The notes under the pieces were generated by a model. The model was not told the origin of the DNA and did no database searches. It saw nothing but the letters and a program-made list of their open reading frames with translations. A DNA stretch of 64,000 bases from Nitzschia putrida (lineage: Eukaryota; Bacillariophyta; Bacillariophyceae; Bacillariales; Bacillariaceae): positions 124,001 to 188,000 of the forward strand of contig BLYE01000036.1 of the NCBI GenBank assembly GCA_016586335.1, read 5' to 3'. The translations under genes were made by a program, and so were the position numbers. The stretch's first letter is position 1, and every line of letters begins with the position of its first letter. Below are positions 56,933 through 64,000 of this stretch, in pieces.

Positions 56933-59710
56933 ATGGGGAAAAAGGCCAAGACAACTAGCCGGAAGGCAGCTCCAATCCGGGCGTCAAAAGGAGCCAAGGC
57001 TACGTCCAAAGCAGCGGCGAAGAAAGCATCTGCTTCTTCGCAAATCTACGTCTGTCCCAACACGCAGCAAAATATTTACATTGGGCGAGCGACATTGCAA
57101 GATCTAAAGTCAGCGTCTACGTATGCGAACAGTAACAAAAAACGACTGTGGATGATCTCCAGTCCGCAAACTCGAAATGATTTGTACCTCGATGCTGCCG
57201 AAGCCATTGCTAACTATGAGCAATCCTTGCTTCCCAGTTTCGGAGGTCGATCGTGGGAAGTTACGTGTCGATTAACTGAGCCACAATGGAGTGGACAGGT
57301 GCTATTCCGGGCATTCAAGGGAAAGATGGAGCTAGCTGCTCTTCCACACATGATTGAAAAAATCCCTGATCCACCTGTGTGGGCTGGAAAAAAGAGTCGT
57401 CCCGATGAATATTTGGTAGAAGTCGGGGTACGTGTAGATGACGCTACCACCATGGGTGCTACAGCTATTCAAGGCCTTCAACAGCGAGATATTTCTTCAC
57501 TCAGTCAGGCCGCCTGGGACATGAGGGAAAAGTATCCTGTTCCCACCGTTGCGGTCAAATGGGTAACCCCGGAGCGCAAAATTTTCAACAGTCGCAAGGC
57601 TGCTTGGGAACACGCTGCGGAGATGGCGGAAAGAGAAGTTCAGATCAACAAAGTAATGCGCGGCGTAGGGTCATCGGGGAAGTTGCTAAGCCCATTTTTT
57701 CCTTCGGCTGCTACTGCCTTGAAAGTGGGCAAGCTGAGATTTGAGCGAGACGGCCTGTGGGTGGTTGGTCAGGAGTTCAAATGGCAGGAGAACCGACCTG
57801 AAGAGTTGGAAGAAGAGCAAATTTTGGAAGAGGAACGTAGGCAAGCAACAGTTCCAAAGAGTGGGCTGGCACTGTTTCTGCAAAAGAAACGGGTGGAATA
57901 TCGAAATGAGCACGAAGAGTGCAGTACGTTCCGTGACGCAGAAGTGGAACTTCGCAAAATCTGGAAGGCGTTGTCAAAAGAAGAGCAAATGAAGTGGAAC
58001 AATCAAGTTCGAAAGGAACGTGGGGAGCCTGAAAAGAAAGTAAAGCCGGTTGCAGAGAAAAAGTCAAAACCAAAGAAGAAGCCAGTCAAGGAGGTACCCC
58101 CTGAACCAGTATTGTCGATGACACCAAAGGAATTTTTCGTCAAGTCCAGCCGTCAAGAGTACAGAGAAGAAAGGAAGGCTCAGGGGTGGCCGATCTCTCT
58201 TTCTGAGGCTGACATCTGGCTCCGAGATAAGTGGAAGAATCACATGTCACCGGAAATGAGGGAAGAATGGAAACAGAAGCTTATCGCCCATGACAAGGCC
58301 ATTGAAGAGGAAGAGAAGCTGAAACAGCCAGCAGCAGAGGAAGTTCCAAAGGAGAGCAATGTGATGGATGTTGAGAGTGTGGGAAATCCTTTGTTCGTTG
58401 ATGAAAAGAAAGAAGCTAGCGAGAGTGAACCATCCACGGAGCCTGCAGCTGAGGAACCCACCGCTACAAACCTTACAGATGATCCACCGTCAAAAGAAGA
58501 TGAAGGTTCCACCACAAAGCCGGATGCAGAAAAGGTGGAGTCCCAAAGCCCCAACAATTTGAAACAGGACGACACACCTGCCCAGGCTGATCCTATTCCG
58601 ATGGCCTTGGTAGAAGAGGAAAAGAAAGAAGAGGACCACTGGACCCCAGTACCTCCCTCATCCAACGACCCTCCCAAGGCTGACGAGGCAGTCTCATTGG
58701 AAACTGAGAAGAAAGTCGTCCCTTTAACACCCAAGAAAGTATTCAAGAAGGTTGAGGTACCAAAAGCTTCTAGGGTACGGTGGTGCATGAACCAGGAGCA
58801 AATGGACCTTTGCTTCTCTGCTTGTATGGAGCATTTTGATACGGTAATGCGAACAGTCAAAGCCCGTGATCTCCACAGAGAGTTGGAAGATGGATTTGAC
58901 GTTCTCCGTGAACGTGGCCATGGCCGCTTCGACATGGAATTGCCGGCTTTTGATACCGAAGTTTTTGACTTTTTGACAGACCCCGAGAAATCACCTTGGA
59001 TGCCTATTGTCAGGACAATCCTAGGCGATGACGCCGTGCTCATTCACAAGGGAAGCTTCCTTTCTCTTCCCGGAGCAGCATCGCAAGAATACCATCAAGA
59101 TGGAGTCCACTTGACTACCCAAACCCAACGACCTTGCCATGCCATCAATGTGTTCATCCCATTGATTGACATGAGCATGCGCAACGGACCCACCGAATTT
59201 TGCTTGGGAACCCATGTCTTGGGCTTGGAAGGTTACGACCGCGACTTTTTGGAAACGCCACTCCCCATGGCAGGTCAACCCGTTATCTTTGACTATCGCT
59301 TGGGACACCGCGGGTTGGGAAACACGAGCCAGATTTGTCGGCCCATTGTGTACTGCACCTACGCCCGCGGAGCGTCCGACCATGGCATGAAGGAATTCCG
59401 GGACTCTGTCAACTTTTCTCGCAAACGGTATCACCGTATTGGAGAAATGAGTTCTAAACCTGTCTCGCGAGAAGAGCGTCGGGAGAATCGCAAGCGTTCC
59501 TTGGAAGCCCGGGAGGAAGCTTTGCTACAAAAGGCATTGGAGGATTCAACCGAGGCAGCAACGGCGGAGGCGGTATCTCCAAGCAGTTGTGGGGACAAGA
59601 AACTAAAAGTGGATGAAGGCGAGGCCGATCCAGCAGAAAAGGACGAGAGCACCGCTGTAGCTGCCGAGGTCCAGCCAGAAACAGAGGCGACCGAACCCAA
59701 GACCGACTAA
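56933..59710 (+). CDS. HMG-box protein fused to PhyH-type 2-oxoglutarate/Fe(II) dioxygenase
   Basis: 925 residues in a single exon. A Lys/Ala-rich histone-H1-like N-terminus (1-37) is followed by an unclassified folded region (~38-290), two HMG-box-like helical segments (~308-365 with FLQKKRVEYR...WKALSKEEQMKW; ~395-450 with FFVKSSRQEYR...WKNHMSPEMREEW), a long acidic Glu/Pro/Ser linker, and a C-terminal PhyH domain (~614-860). The iron site is visible: HQD (His ~721, Asp ~723), distal His in LGHRGLGN (~792), and the 2-oxoglutarate-binding Arg shortly after in RPIVYCTYAR. A basic C-terminal helix follows. Probably nuclear; it may hydroxylate a chromatin-bound substrate, which is inference. 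Confidence 0.82.
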   Translation: MGKKAKTTSRKAAPIRASKGAKATSKAAAKKASASSQIYVCPNTQQNIYIGRATLQDLKSASTYANSNKKRLWMISSPQTRNDLYLDAAEAIANYEQSLLPSFGGRSWEVTCRLTEPQWSGQVLFRAFKGKMELAALPHMIEKIPDPPVWAGKKSRPDEYLVEVGVRVDDATTMGATAIQGLQQRDISSLSQAAWDMREKYPVPTVAVKWVTPERKIFNSRKAAWEHAAEMAEREVQINKVMRGVGSSGKLLSPFFPSAATALKVGKLRFERDGLWVVGQEFKWQENRPEELEEEQILEEERRQATVPKSGLALFLQKKRVEYRNEHEECSTFRDAEVELRKIWKALSKEEQMKWNNQVRKERGEPEKKVKPVAEKKSKPKKKPVKEVPPEPVLSMTPKEFFVKSSRQEYREERKAQGWPISLSEADIWLRDKWKNHMSPEMREEWKQKLIAHDKAIEEEEKLKQPAAEEVPKESNVMDVESVGNPLFVDEKKEASESEPSTEPAAEEPTATNLTDDPPSKEDEGSTTKPDAEKVESQSPNNLKQDDTPAQADPIPMALVEEEKKEEDHWTPVPPSSNDPPKADEAVSLETEKKVVPLTPKKVFKKVEVPKASRVRWCMNQEQMDLCFSACMEHFDTVMRTVKARDLHRELEDGFDVLRERGHGRFDMELPAFDTEVFDFLTDPEKSPWMPIVRTILGDDAVLIHKGSFLSLPGAASQEYHQDGVHLTTQTQRPCHAINVFIPLIDMSMRNGPTEFCLGTHVLGLEGYDRDFLETPLPMAGQPVIFDYRLGHRGLGNTSQICRPIVYCTYARGASDHGMKEFRDSVNFSRKRYHRIGEMSSKPVSREERRENRKRSLEAREEALLQKALEDSTEAATAEAVSPSSCGDKKLKVDEGEADPAEKDESTAVAAEVQPETEATEPKTD

Positions 59711-59775
59711 AGGGAGACAGCATAGTAATAACAATAGCATGAACACTGCAGTAAAAGCCCATTCGAATCCTAGTC

Positions 59776-60277
59776 TTAATTGTCCGCCCCACTACTTGTA
59801 GGATCTTCCAACGATTCCACCTTGACTTCTTCCCATTCATCATCCGCAATTTGAAAGACGACATATAAATTCGATTCATTTTGAATACTCGTATGTTTCT
59901 CCAAGGTATCCTCGGGCGGCAAGACTGTCATGCCAGCATCCTTGTCTTCGCACAAGAGTCTCATTTGGGAGGGTTGGTATTCTCCTTGGGTGGCAGCCGA
60001 AATTTGATCTTGCAAACTAGCGACCGTGTCGGTTGGGGAGGCCAACAAACAGTAGGTTTGATGTTGTCGACGGATGGTCAAGTAACTATTGTAGGAATGG
60101 GTGGGGGTGGGGATTGGTGATTGTTGGTGAATGTTGTTGGAGGCAAGATTGGAAACAACAGGACATCCCGAGAAAGAGAGAAGAGAGTCCCGAGTGAGTT
60201 ATGAGCAATAAACTAAAGAGCAACAGTTTTATGCTAAAAAATGGAATGGATGAAACGTACAGTGGAACTTCTGCCAT
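59776..60277 (-). CDS. ELOB: Elongin B-like ubiquitin-fold protein
   Basis: Two exons: 60261-60277 (only 17 coding bases) and 59776-60085, giving 108 residues. The 175-base intron has gtacgt and caatag ends and joins a split Leu codon, giving MAEVPLYLTIRRQHQTY. This aligns with the Elongin B start (short strand then IRR), and the C-terminal VVFQIADDEWEEVKVESLEDP matches the family's end. Elongin B partners Elongin C in transcription elongation factor SIII and in cullin-2/5 SOCS/VHL-box ubiquitin ligases. Without the micro-exon the frame lacks its first strand. Divergent from the coiled-coil gene; 226 bases separate the two starts. Confidence 0.8.
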
Positions 60278-60503
60278 GATGGTGGTTGTAATAATATGTT
60301 TCGATGGATTCTGGTTGTTGCAGTGATTGTTGTTGTTGTGTGTTGTGGTGGTTGTGGAAAGGAGGGCCGGAGACTCGAAGGGTGAGTCGGATGGATCAAG
60401 AATGCGAGGACTCATTGGACTAAATTGGTAGGACCATGGACAACGGCCATTTTTTTCAAAGCGGCTCAATAAATTCCAATAAACTTCCTCACCACTCACC
60501 ACC

Positions 60504-61595
60504 ATGCCGCCTTCATCGACCCAACGAAAATCAGCCAACAACAACAACGCAGCAACCCTTTCCATCGACCCCATTTCGCAGTCACTATTGCAAGATCTTG
60601 CTACAGGAACGTTGGATGTTTCCGATTGGACATTGAGTGACGAGCAACAACTTCTGCAAATCCCTCCTCACCTCCTCGTCGTCACTGGTATAGTGGAACG
60701 AGTATTGCAAGGACAACCCAAATCAACAAATTGGTTCGCTGCTTCCTTGTTTTCTCGGATATGTCAAGAGTTGGAATCATTGCAGAATCTTGCCTTTATC
60801 AATAAAGAATCAACTAGTACCAAGCAAACTACCTGGACATGGACACCTCGACTTGTGTTGACCCAGGAACAACAAGAACGTTTCAATTCATTGGTACAAG
60901 CCAAACAAGACGAGTTGGAAAAACTTGCGCAAAAGATGCAACTAGAATTGTTGGAACAAGAAAAGGTTGTCGCAGTGACCAAAAAGAAAAAGAAGAAAAA
61001 GGGACACTCCGCAAAGACCCCACTGCAGGAGACAATGGAGCAGACCAAGGATGCAGAATCCATGGAGGAGAATTCTACCGATAGTGAATCCTCTGATGAA
61101 AGAGAGGAAGAGGTTCTTCCTACTGTAGAAGAAAACGAGGTCCACGTAGACCAAGAGGTACAACCATTGCCGACCCCATGGAATGGAGTCCACAAACTAT
61201 TATCTGCTGACGCTCAACAGGAAAAAGCCACTGTAGCCTCTACTGATACAATCGAAGTTCCTAAGGTTCTATTACCAACCATCCCCACTACGGATGCATC
61301 CCTTCGCATTCAACAATTGGAACAAGCTTTGGCCTTGAAAGACAAGGCTCTTCAAGCACAAGAAACACATTGGAAACAAAAGCTACGAGAGGCGCAGGAA
61401 CAACATGCCGATGTCGTCCAAGCCTTGCAGTTGCGACTGTATATTGCTGAAAATAAAGTACAAATGTATGCTCAAGCGTTGGAACAACATGTCCAAACCG
61501 TGGGAGCCACTGTCTTTCCTACTAACACCAACATGACGATGGATGGGGTTAGCAGTTCACGGGTTCGATCCCGTGTGGCGGATGGTGGTCCGTGA
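60504..61595 (+). CDS. Uncharacterised coiled-coil protein upstream of XAP5
   Basis: 363 residues from ATG 60504 (accatgc). A Gln/Leu-rich N-terminus contains LATGTLDVSDWTLSDEQQLLQIPPHLLVV and a helical region, then a Lys run (VTKKKKKKKGH, ~160-170) that could be a nuclear signal, an acidic Ser/Glu stretch (~180-215), and a C-terminal coiled coil (IQQLEQALALKDKALQAQ..., ~268-330). No family is recognised. Its TGA (61593-61595) overlaps the first ATG of the downstream XAP5 frame by one base, leaving no clear space for a separate promoter. Confidence 0.68.
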   Translation: MPPSSTQRKSANNNNAATLSIDPISQSLLQDLATGTLDVSDWTLSDEQQLLQIPPHLLVVTGIVERVLQGQPKSTNWFAASLFSRICQELESLQNLAFINKESTSTKQTTWTWTPRLVLTQEQQERFNSLVQAKQDELEKLAQKMQLELLEQEKVVAVTKKKKKKKGHSAKTPLQETMEQTKDAESMEENSTDSESSDEREEEVLPTVEENEVHVDQEVQPLPTPWNGVHKLLSADAQQEKATVASTDTIEVPKVLLPTIPTTDASLRIQQLEQALALKDKALQAQETHWKQKLREAQEQHADVVQALQLRLYIAENKVQMYAQALEQHVQTVGATVFPTNTNMTMDGVSSSRVRSRVADGGP

Positions 61596-61669
61596 TGCGT
61601 CCGAGCGATGGACCACAACAACAACAACCGATGCAACACAGCAAGCTACCGGTACGAGTAGCAACCACC

Positions 61670-62683
61670 ATGGGAGACTTTTCTCGCAACTTTCACCGTC
61701 CCGATGCTGGAAGTCACACAGTGGAAGGAAACGTGAGTGGTTCCCGTGCCATGATGTTGGAACGCCAACGTCAAGCGGACCAAGAGGCCTTTCAGGAAAA
61801 GAAACTAAAGGCTATGAGTGACACAGCCCGCTCTGTGTCATCCCTACAAGACAAATTCAAGCCTTCCCCTTGGGCTGCAGCATCCACGTCGGATTCGAAA
61901 TCGTCATCTGTCGTCGGGTTAGTGTCGGTACAAGAGTTTGTTCAGAGGCAAAAGGAACAAGAGGCACAGCCTCCTGCTGAAAAGAACGAAAAGCCGGTGG
62001 CACCTTCTAAAAAGAAAAAGAAGAAACAACTGCTTCGCTTGAGTTTTGATGACGAACAAGAAGAAGAGGAAGAACTGGATATTCCCAAACCCAAAAAGTC
62101 CAAAAAGGATCCAACCGTCGATACATCCTTTCTTCCGGATGCGCAGCGAGAACAAGAGCTGGCACAGCAACGGGTGCAGCTCGAGCAAGAGTGGGCACAA
62201 GCGCAGGAACGCATCCGCCAGGAACCCTTGGAAATTACATATTCGTATTGGGATGGATCTGGTCATCGACGAACCTGTCAAGTGAAGAAGGGATCGACCA
62301 TTGGGGAATTCTTGGAAGTCGTCCGGCAGGATTTGTTGGGGGATTTTCGAAATTTGGCGTCGGTCGCTGCCGATGGACTCTTGTACGTCAAGGAAGATTT
62401 GATTTTGCCCTCCGATGTCACCTTTTATGATTTGATTGTAACCAAAGCGCGAGGTAAATCCGGTCCTCTGTTTCATTTTGACGTTCATGAGGATGTTCGG
62501 TTGGGACCTGTGGATTCGCGGGTAGAAAAGGATGAATCCCATCCCGGCAAAGTGGTGGAACGATCCTGGTACGAACGAAACAAGCATATCTTTCCCGCAA
62601 GTCGGTGGGAAATTTTTGATCCTGCCAAGGACTATGGAAGCTATACCATTCATGGTGGGGAAGTACAGGCCAAAAAGAAATAA
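61670..62683 (+). CDS. XAP5: XAP5 / FAM50 family nuclear protein
   Basis: 337 residues from ATG 61670 (accaccatggg). The same frame is open to ATG 61595, but the region before 61670 is a Gln-rich low-complexity stretch not expected in the family. An N-terminal helix with SRAMMLERQRQADQEAF, then VGLVSVQEF, a Lys-rich and acidic middle, DTSFLPDAQREQE, and the strongly conserved C-terminal XAP5 domain: YSYWDGSGHRRTCQVKKG, LYVKEDLILP, FYDLIVTKARGKSGPLF, DVHEDVRL, VEKDESHPGKVVERSWYERN, HIFPASRWEIFDP. Members act in splicing-related and chromatin regulation and, in plants and algae, in circadian or light-responsive expression. Confidence 0.93.
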   Translation: MGDFSRNFHRPDAGSHTVEGNVSGSRAMMLERQRQADQEAFQEKKLKAMSDTARSVSSLQDKFKPSPWAAASTSDSKSSSVVGLVSVQEFVQRQKEQEAQPPAEKNEKPVAPSKKKKKKQLLRLSFDDEQEEEEELDIPKPKKSKKDPTVDTSFLPDAQREQELAQQRVQLEQEWAQAQERIRQEPLEITYSYWDGSGHRRTCQVKKGSTIGEFLEVVRQDLLGDFRNLASVAADGLLYVKEDLILPSDVTFYDLIVTKARGKSGPLFHFDVHEDVRLGPVDSRVEKDESHPGKVVERSWYERNKHIFPASRWEIFDPAKDYGSYTIHGGEVQAKKK

Positions 62684-62829
62684 TATCAAAGTATCACTAA
62701 ACAATATTGTCTTCTTTGTCATCTATTCTTGCTGTTGTACATCTCCTACAACATTCTTATGCACTCACACAACAGCCAAACACCACCCAATGGAGATATA
62801 CCAGCTACCAGCCATCCTTGCCATGATGT

Positions 62830-63828
62830 TTACATGGCACGGCGAGTCTTGTAGAGGTAGGTAAAGCCTCCACCAATCATGGCCGTCAAAATCACCATGC
62901 TTCCAATCAAGGCCTTTTGGGAAACTTCCAAGCTGCTTCCAGCAGAGCCTCCAACGCTGACAAAGCCAGCATCGGCAGTGGGAATGTTGGAAGGGGCAGC
63001 AGTGGGATTTGTGGTAAGAGGAAGCGTGTGTTGGTGAACAAATGGTTTGGCCGAAGGGGCGTCGCTAGGGACGCTGGTGGGGGCACTGGTAGTGTGGACC
63101 TTGGTAGGTGCCAAGGAAGGAGTATCGCTAGGGACACTGGTAGGTCCAGCGGTGGGATGAGCCGTGGGCATCTTGGTAGGAGCCAAGGAAGGAGTGTCGC
63201 TAGGAACACTGGTGGGACCAGCGGTGGGATGAGCCGTGGGCGTCTTGGTAGGAACCATGGAAGGCATGTCACTAGGAACCGTGGTCGGAGCCTTTGTAGG
63301 AGAAAGAGTGGGACCAGCAGTAGGGTTGGCAGTGACAGGGTAACGAGTCAACTTTCGGTCTTCGGATGAAGAATGAGAAGTCCTGCTTCCAGGCCAGAAT
63401 TCGGTGGCACTGGTAGTAGGAGTCAAGGTAGAGGACTTGGCACTCTTGGCACTCTTGGGAGACTTAGTGGAAGGTTCAATGTCGGGCAAACCAGAAATGG
63501 GAGACAAAGTGGCAGACTTGGCACTCTTGGGTCCCTTGGTAGAAGCGTCCTCGACAATAGTGGGCAAGCCAGAAGACAAGTTGGTGGGAGCAGAAGTGGC
63601 AGACTTGGCACTCTTGGGAGTCTTGGTAGAGGCGTCAAGAGCCACGGTGGGAGAACCAGTCACTGCAGCGGCATTGGCTGGAGCAGAAGTAGCGGACTTG
63701 GCGTTCTTGGAAGATTTGTTGTTCAAGGAACGGGCACGAAGGTTTCCTGCACTGGCGCGGAAGGTAGTTTCCTCACAAGCAGCGGGAATGATCATGATCA
63801 TGGTCAAGAAGAAAGTGGAGAGCTTCAT
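62830..63828 (-). CDS. Silaffin-like Lys/Pro/Ser/Thr-rich type I membrane protein
   Basis: 332 residues from ATG 63828, chosen because a classic signal peptide follows (MKLSTFFLTMIMIIPAACEE). An upstream in-frame ATG at 63924 would add 32 residues and bury it. RARSL then supplies an RXL site. Four units of about 30 residues carry KxPKSAKSA (KSSKNAKSA, KTPKSAKSA, KGPKSAKSA, KSPKSAKSA), KxxK spacing as in the silica-targeting lysine clusters of silaffins. A Pro/Thr/Ser mucin-like region with a 24-residue period follows, then a C-terminal helix (ALIGSMVILTAMIGGGFTYLY) and a short basic cytosolic tail. A silica deposition vesicle membrane or cell wall protein is plausible; that is inference. Confidence 0.8.
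   Translation of the reverse strand: MKLSTFFLTMIMIIPAACEETTFRASAGNLRARSLNNKSSKNAKSATSAPANAAAVTGSPTVALDASTKTPKSAKSATSAPTNLSSGLPTIVEDASTKGPKSAKSATLSPISGLPDIEPSTKSPKSAKSAKSSTLTPTTSATEFWPGSRTSHSSSEDRKLTRYPVTANPTAGPTLSPTKAPTTVPSDMPSMVPTKTPTAHPTAGPTSVPSDTPSLAPTKMPTAHPTAGPTSVPSDTPSLAPTKVHTTSAPTSVPSDAPSAKPFVHQHTLPLTTNPTAAPSNIPTADAGFVSVGGSAGSSLEVSQKALIGSMVILTAMIGGGFTYLYKTRRAM
63045..63326 (-). repeat. 72-base coding minisatellite (24-residue PT/PS repeat)
   Basis: Landmarks such as ccaaggaagg recur at 63111 and 63183 and as ccatggaagg at 63255, an exact 72-base period. The units encode PSLAPTKxPTAHPTAGPTSVPSDT-like segments of the mucin-like domain. Copy number is likely to vary between alleles. Confidence 0.85.
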
Positions 63829-64000
63829 GGTAGAGTAGTGGTTGTTGGAAGTGGTAGATGCTGGTTGTGTGCAAGTTAATTTTGTGAGAGCAAGGAGACG
63901 CTCCTTGCTCATTGTTGGCAGCATGCTTTGGTGTTTCAGGTTTTCGCTACGTTTTGTGAAACCGTCGAGCTGTTATGTTCCACGTTGGTGCAACTGATAA
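63829..64000. other. Upstream region of the silaffin-like gene
   Basis: The window ends within the promoter of the minus-strand silaffin-like gene. Apart from the unlikely alternative ATG at 63924, nothing is resolved here. Confidence 0.4.

Noticed and set aside
61550..61572. tRNA-like B box (ggttcgatccc) within a short hairpin
   Set aside because: The hairpin loop has the wrong size for a T arm, there is no matching acceptor stem or anticodon arm upstream, and the bases are inside a coding frame.

Overview
The window looks like nuclear DNA of a diatom (a stramenopile), probably pennate. The evidence is short GT-AG introns of about 60-175 bp, Pro/Ser-repeat linkers joined to Lys-rich stretches that follow RXL motifs (a silaffin-like layout), a plastid-type presequence with an A-F junction, and a full set of eukaryotic genes (XAP5/FAM50, Elongin B, mitochondrial ferredoxin, HMG boxes). 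The species cannot be fixed from the sequence alone. I see no bacterial operons, CRISPR arrays, rRNA, tRNA or intact transposons.

Layout. (1) 0.1-8.5 kb: four tandem same-strand genes for membrane-anchored secreted proteins. Each ends in one or two copies of a four-cysteine module carrying a DxSxS metal-site motif like that of von Willebrand A domains; the first gene also has leucine-rich repeats. (2) 8.9-15.6 kb: ordinary single genes: a plastid-type methyltransferase, a cysteine-rich RCC1-like membrane protein, a small basic possibly mitochondrial-ribosomal protein and a Faxc/metaxin-like GST-fold protein. (3) 16.2-56.6 kb: seven tandem ABCB-like transporter genes, all on the + strand, split into a group of three and a group of four by three unrelated genes (VOC/glyoxalase-fold protein, mitochondrial [2Fe-2S] ferredoxin, multi-membrane-span unknown). 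(4) 56.9-63.8 kb: an HMG-box plus PhyH dioxygenase fusion, Elongin B, a coiled-coil protein, XAP5 and a silaffin-like type I membrane protein.

The main discovery candidate is the ABC array. Canonical full ABCB transporters are ordered TMD1-NBD1-TMD2-NBD2. The six copies that retain this region are ordered TMD1-NBD1-NBD2-TMD2, and the stop codon falls just after the last membrane helix. The order does not depend on intron calls for the key junctions: exon 4 carries NBD1 and the NBD2 Walker A in one continuous frame (one small intron within NBD1 in copies 6 and 7), and exon 8 runs from the NBD2 Walker B/D-loop through the linker into the first helix of TMD2. Both NBDs keep every ATPase motif. 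Copies 2, 3, 4, 6 and 7 appear intact (about 1349-1388 aa). Copy 1 has an in-frame TAG and a damaged splice acceptor. Copy 5 has lost NBD1 and half of NBD2. Copies 1 and 2 share nearly identical tracts, introns included, which indicates gene conversion. Several copies have GGCGC/GGCGG-rich, often palindromic motifs upstream.

A second theme is secreted, probably cell-wall-related proteins at both ends of the window: the four tandem genes and the 63-kb gene all have a membrane segment or signal peptide, an RXL site and then a Lys-rich KxxK-like region. A role in silica or the extracellular matrix is inference.
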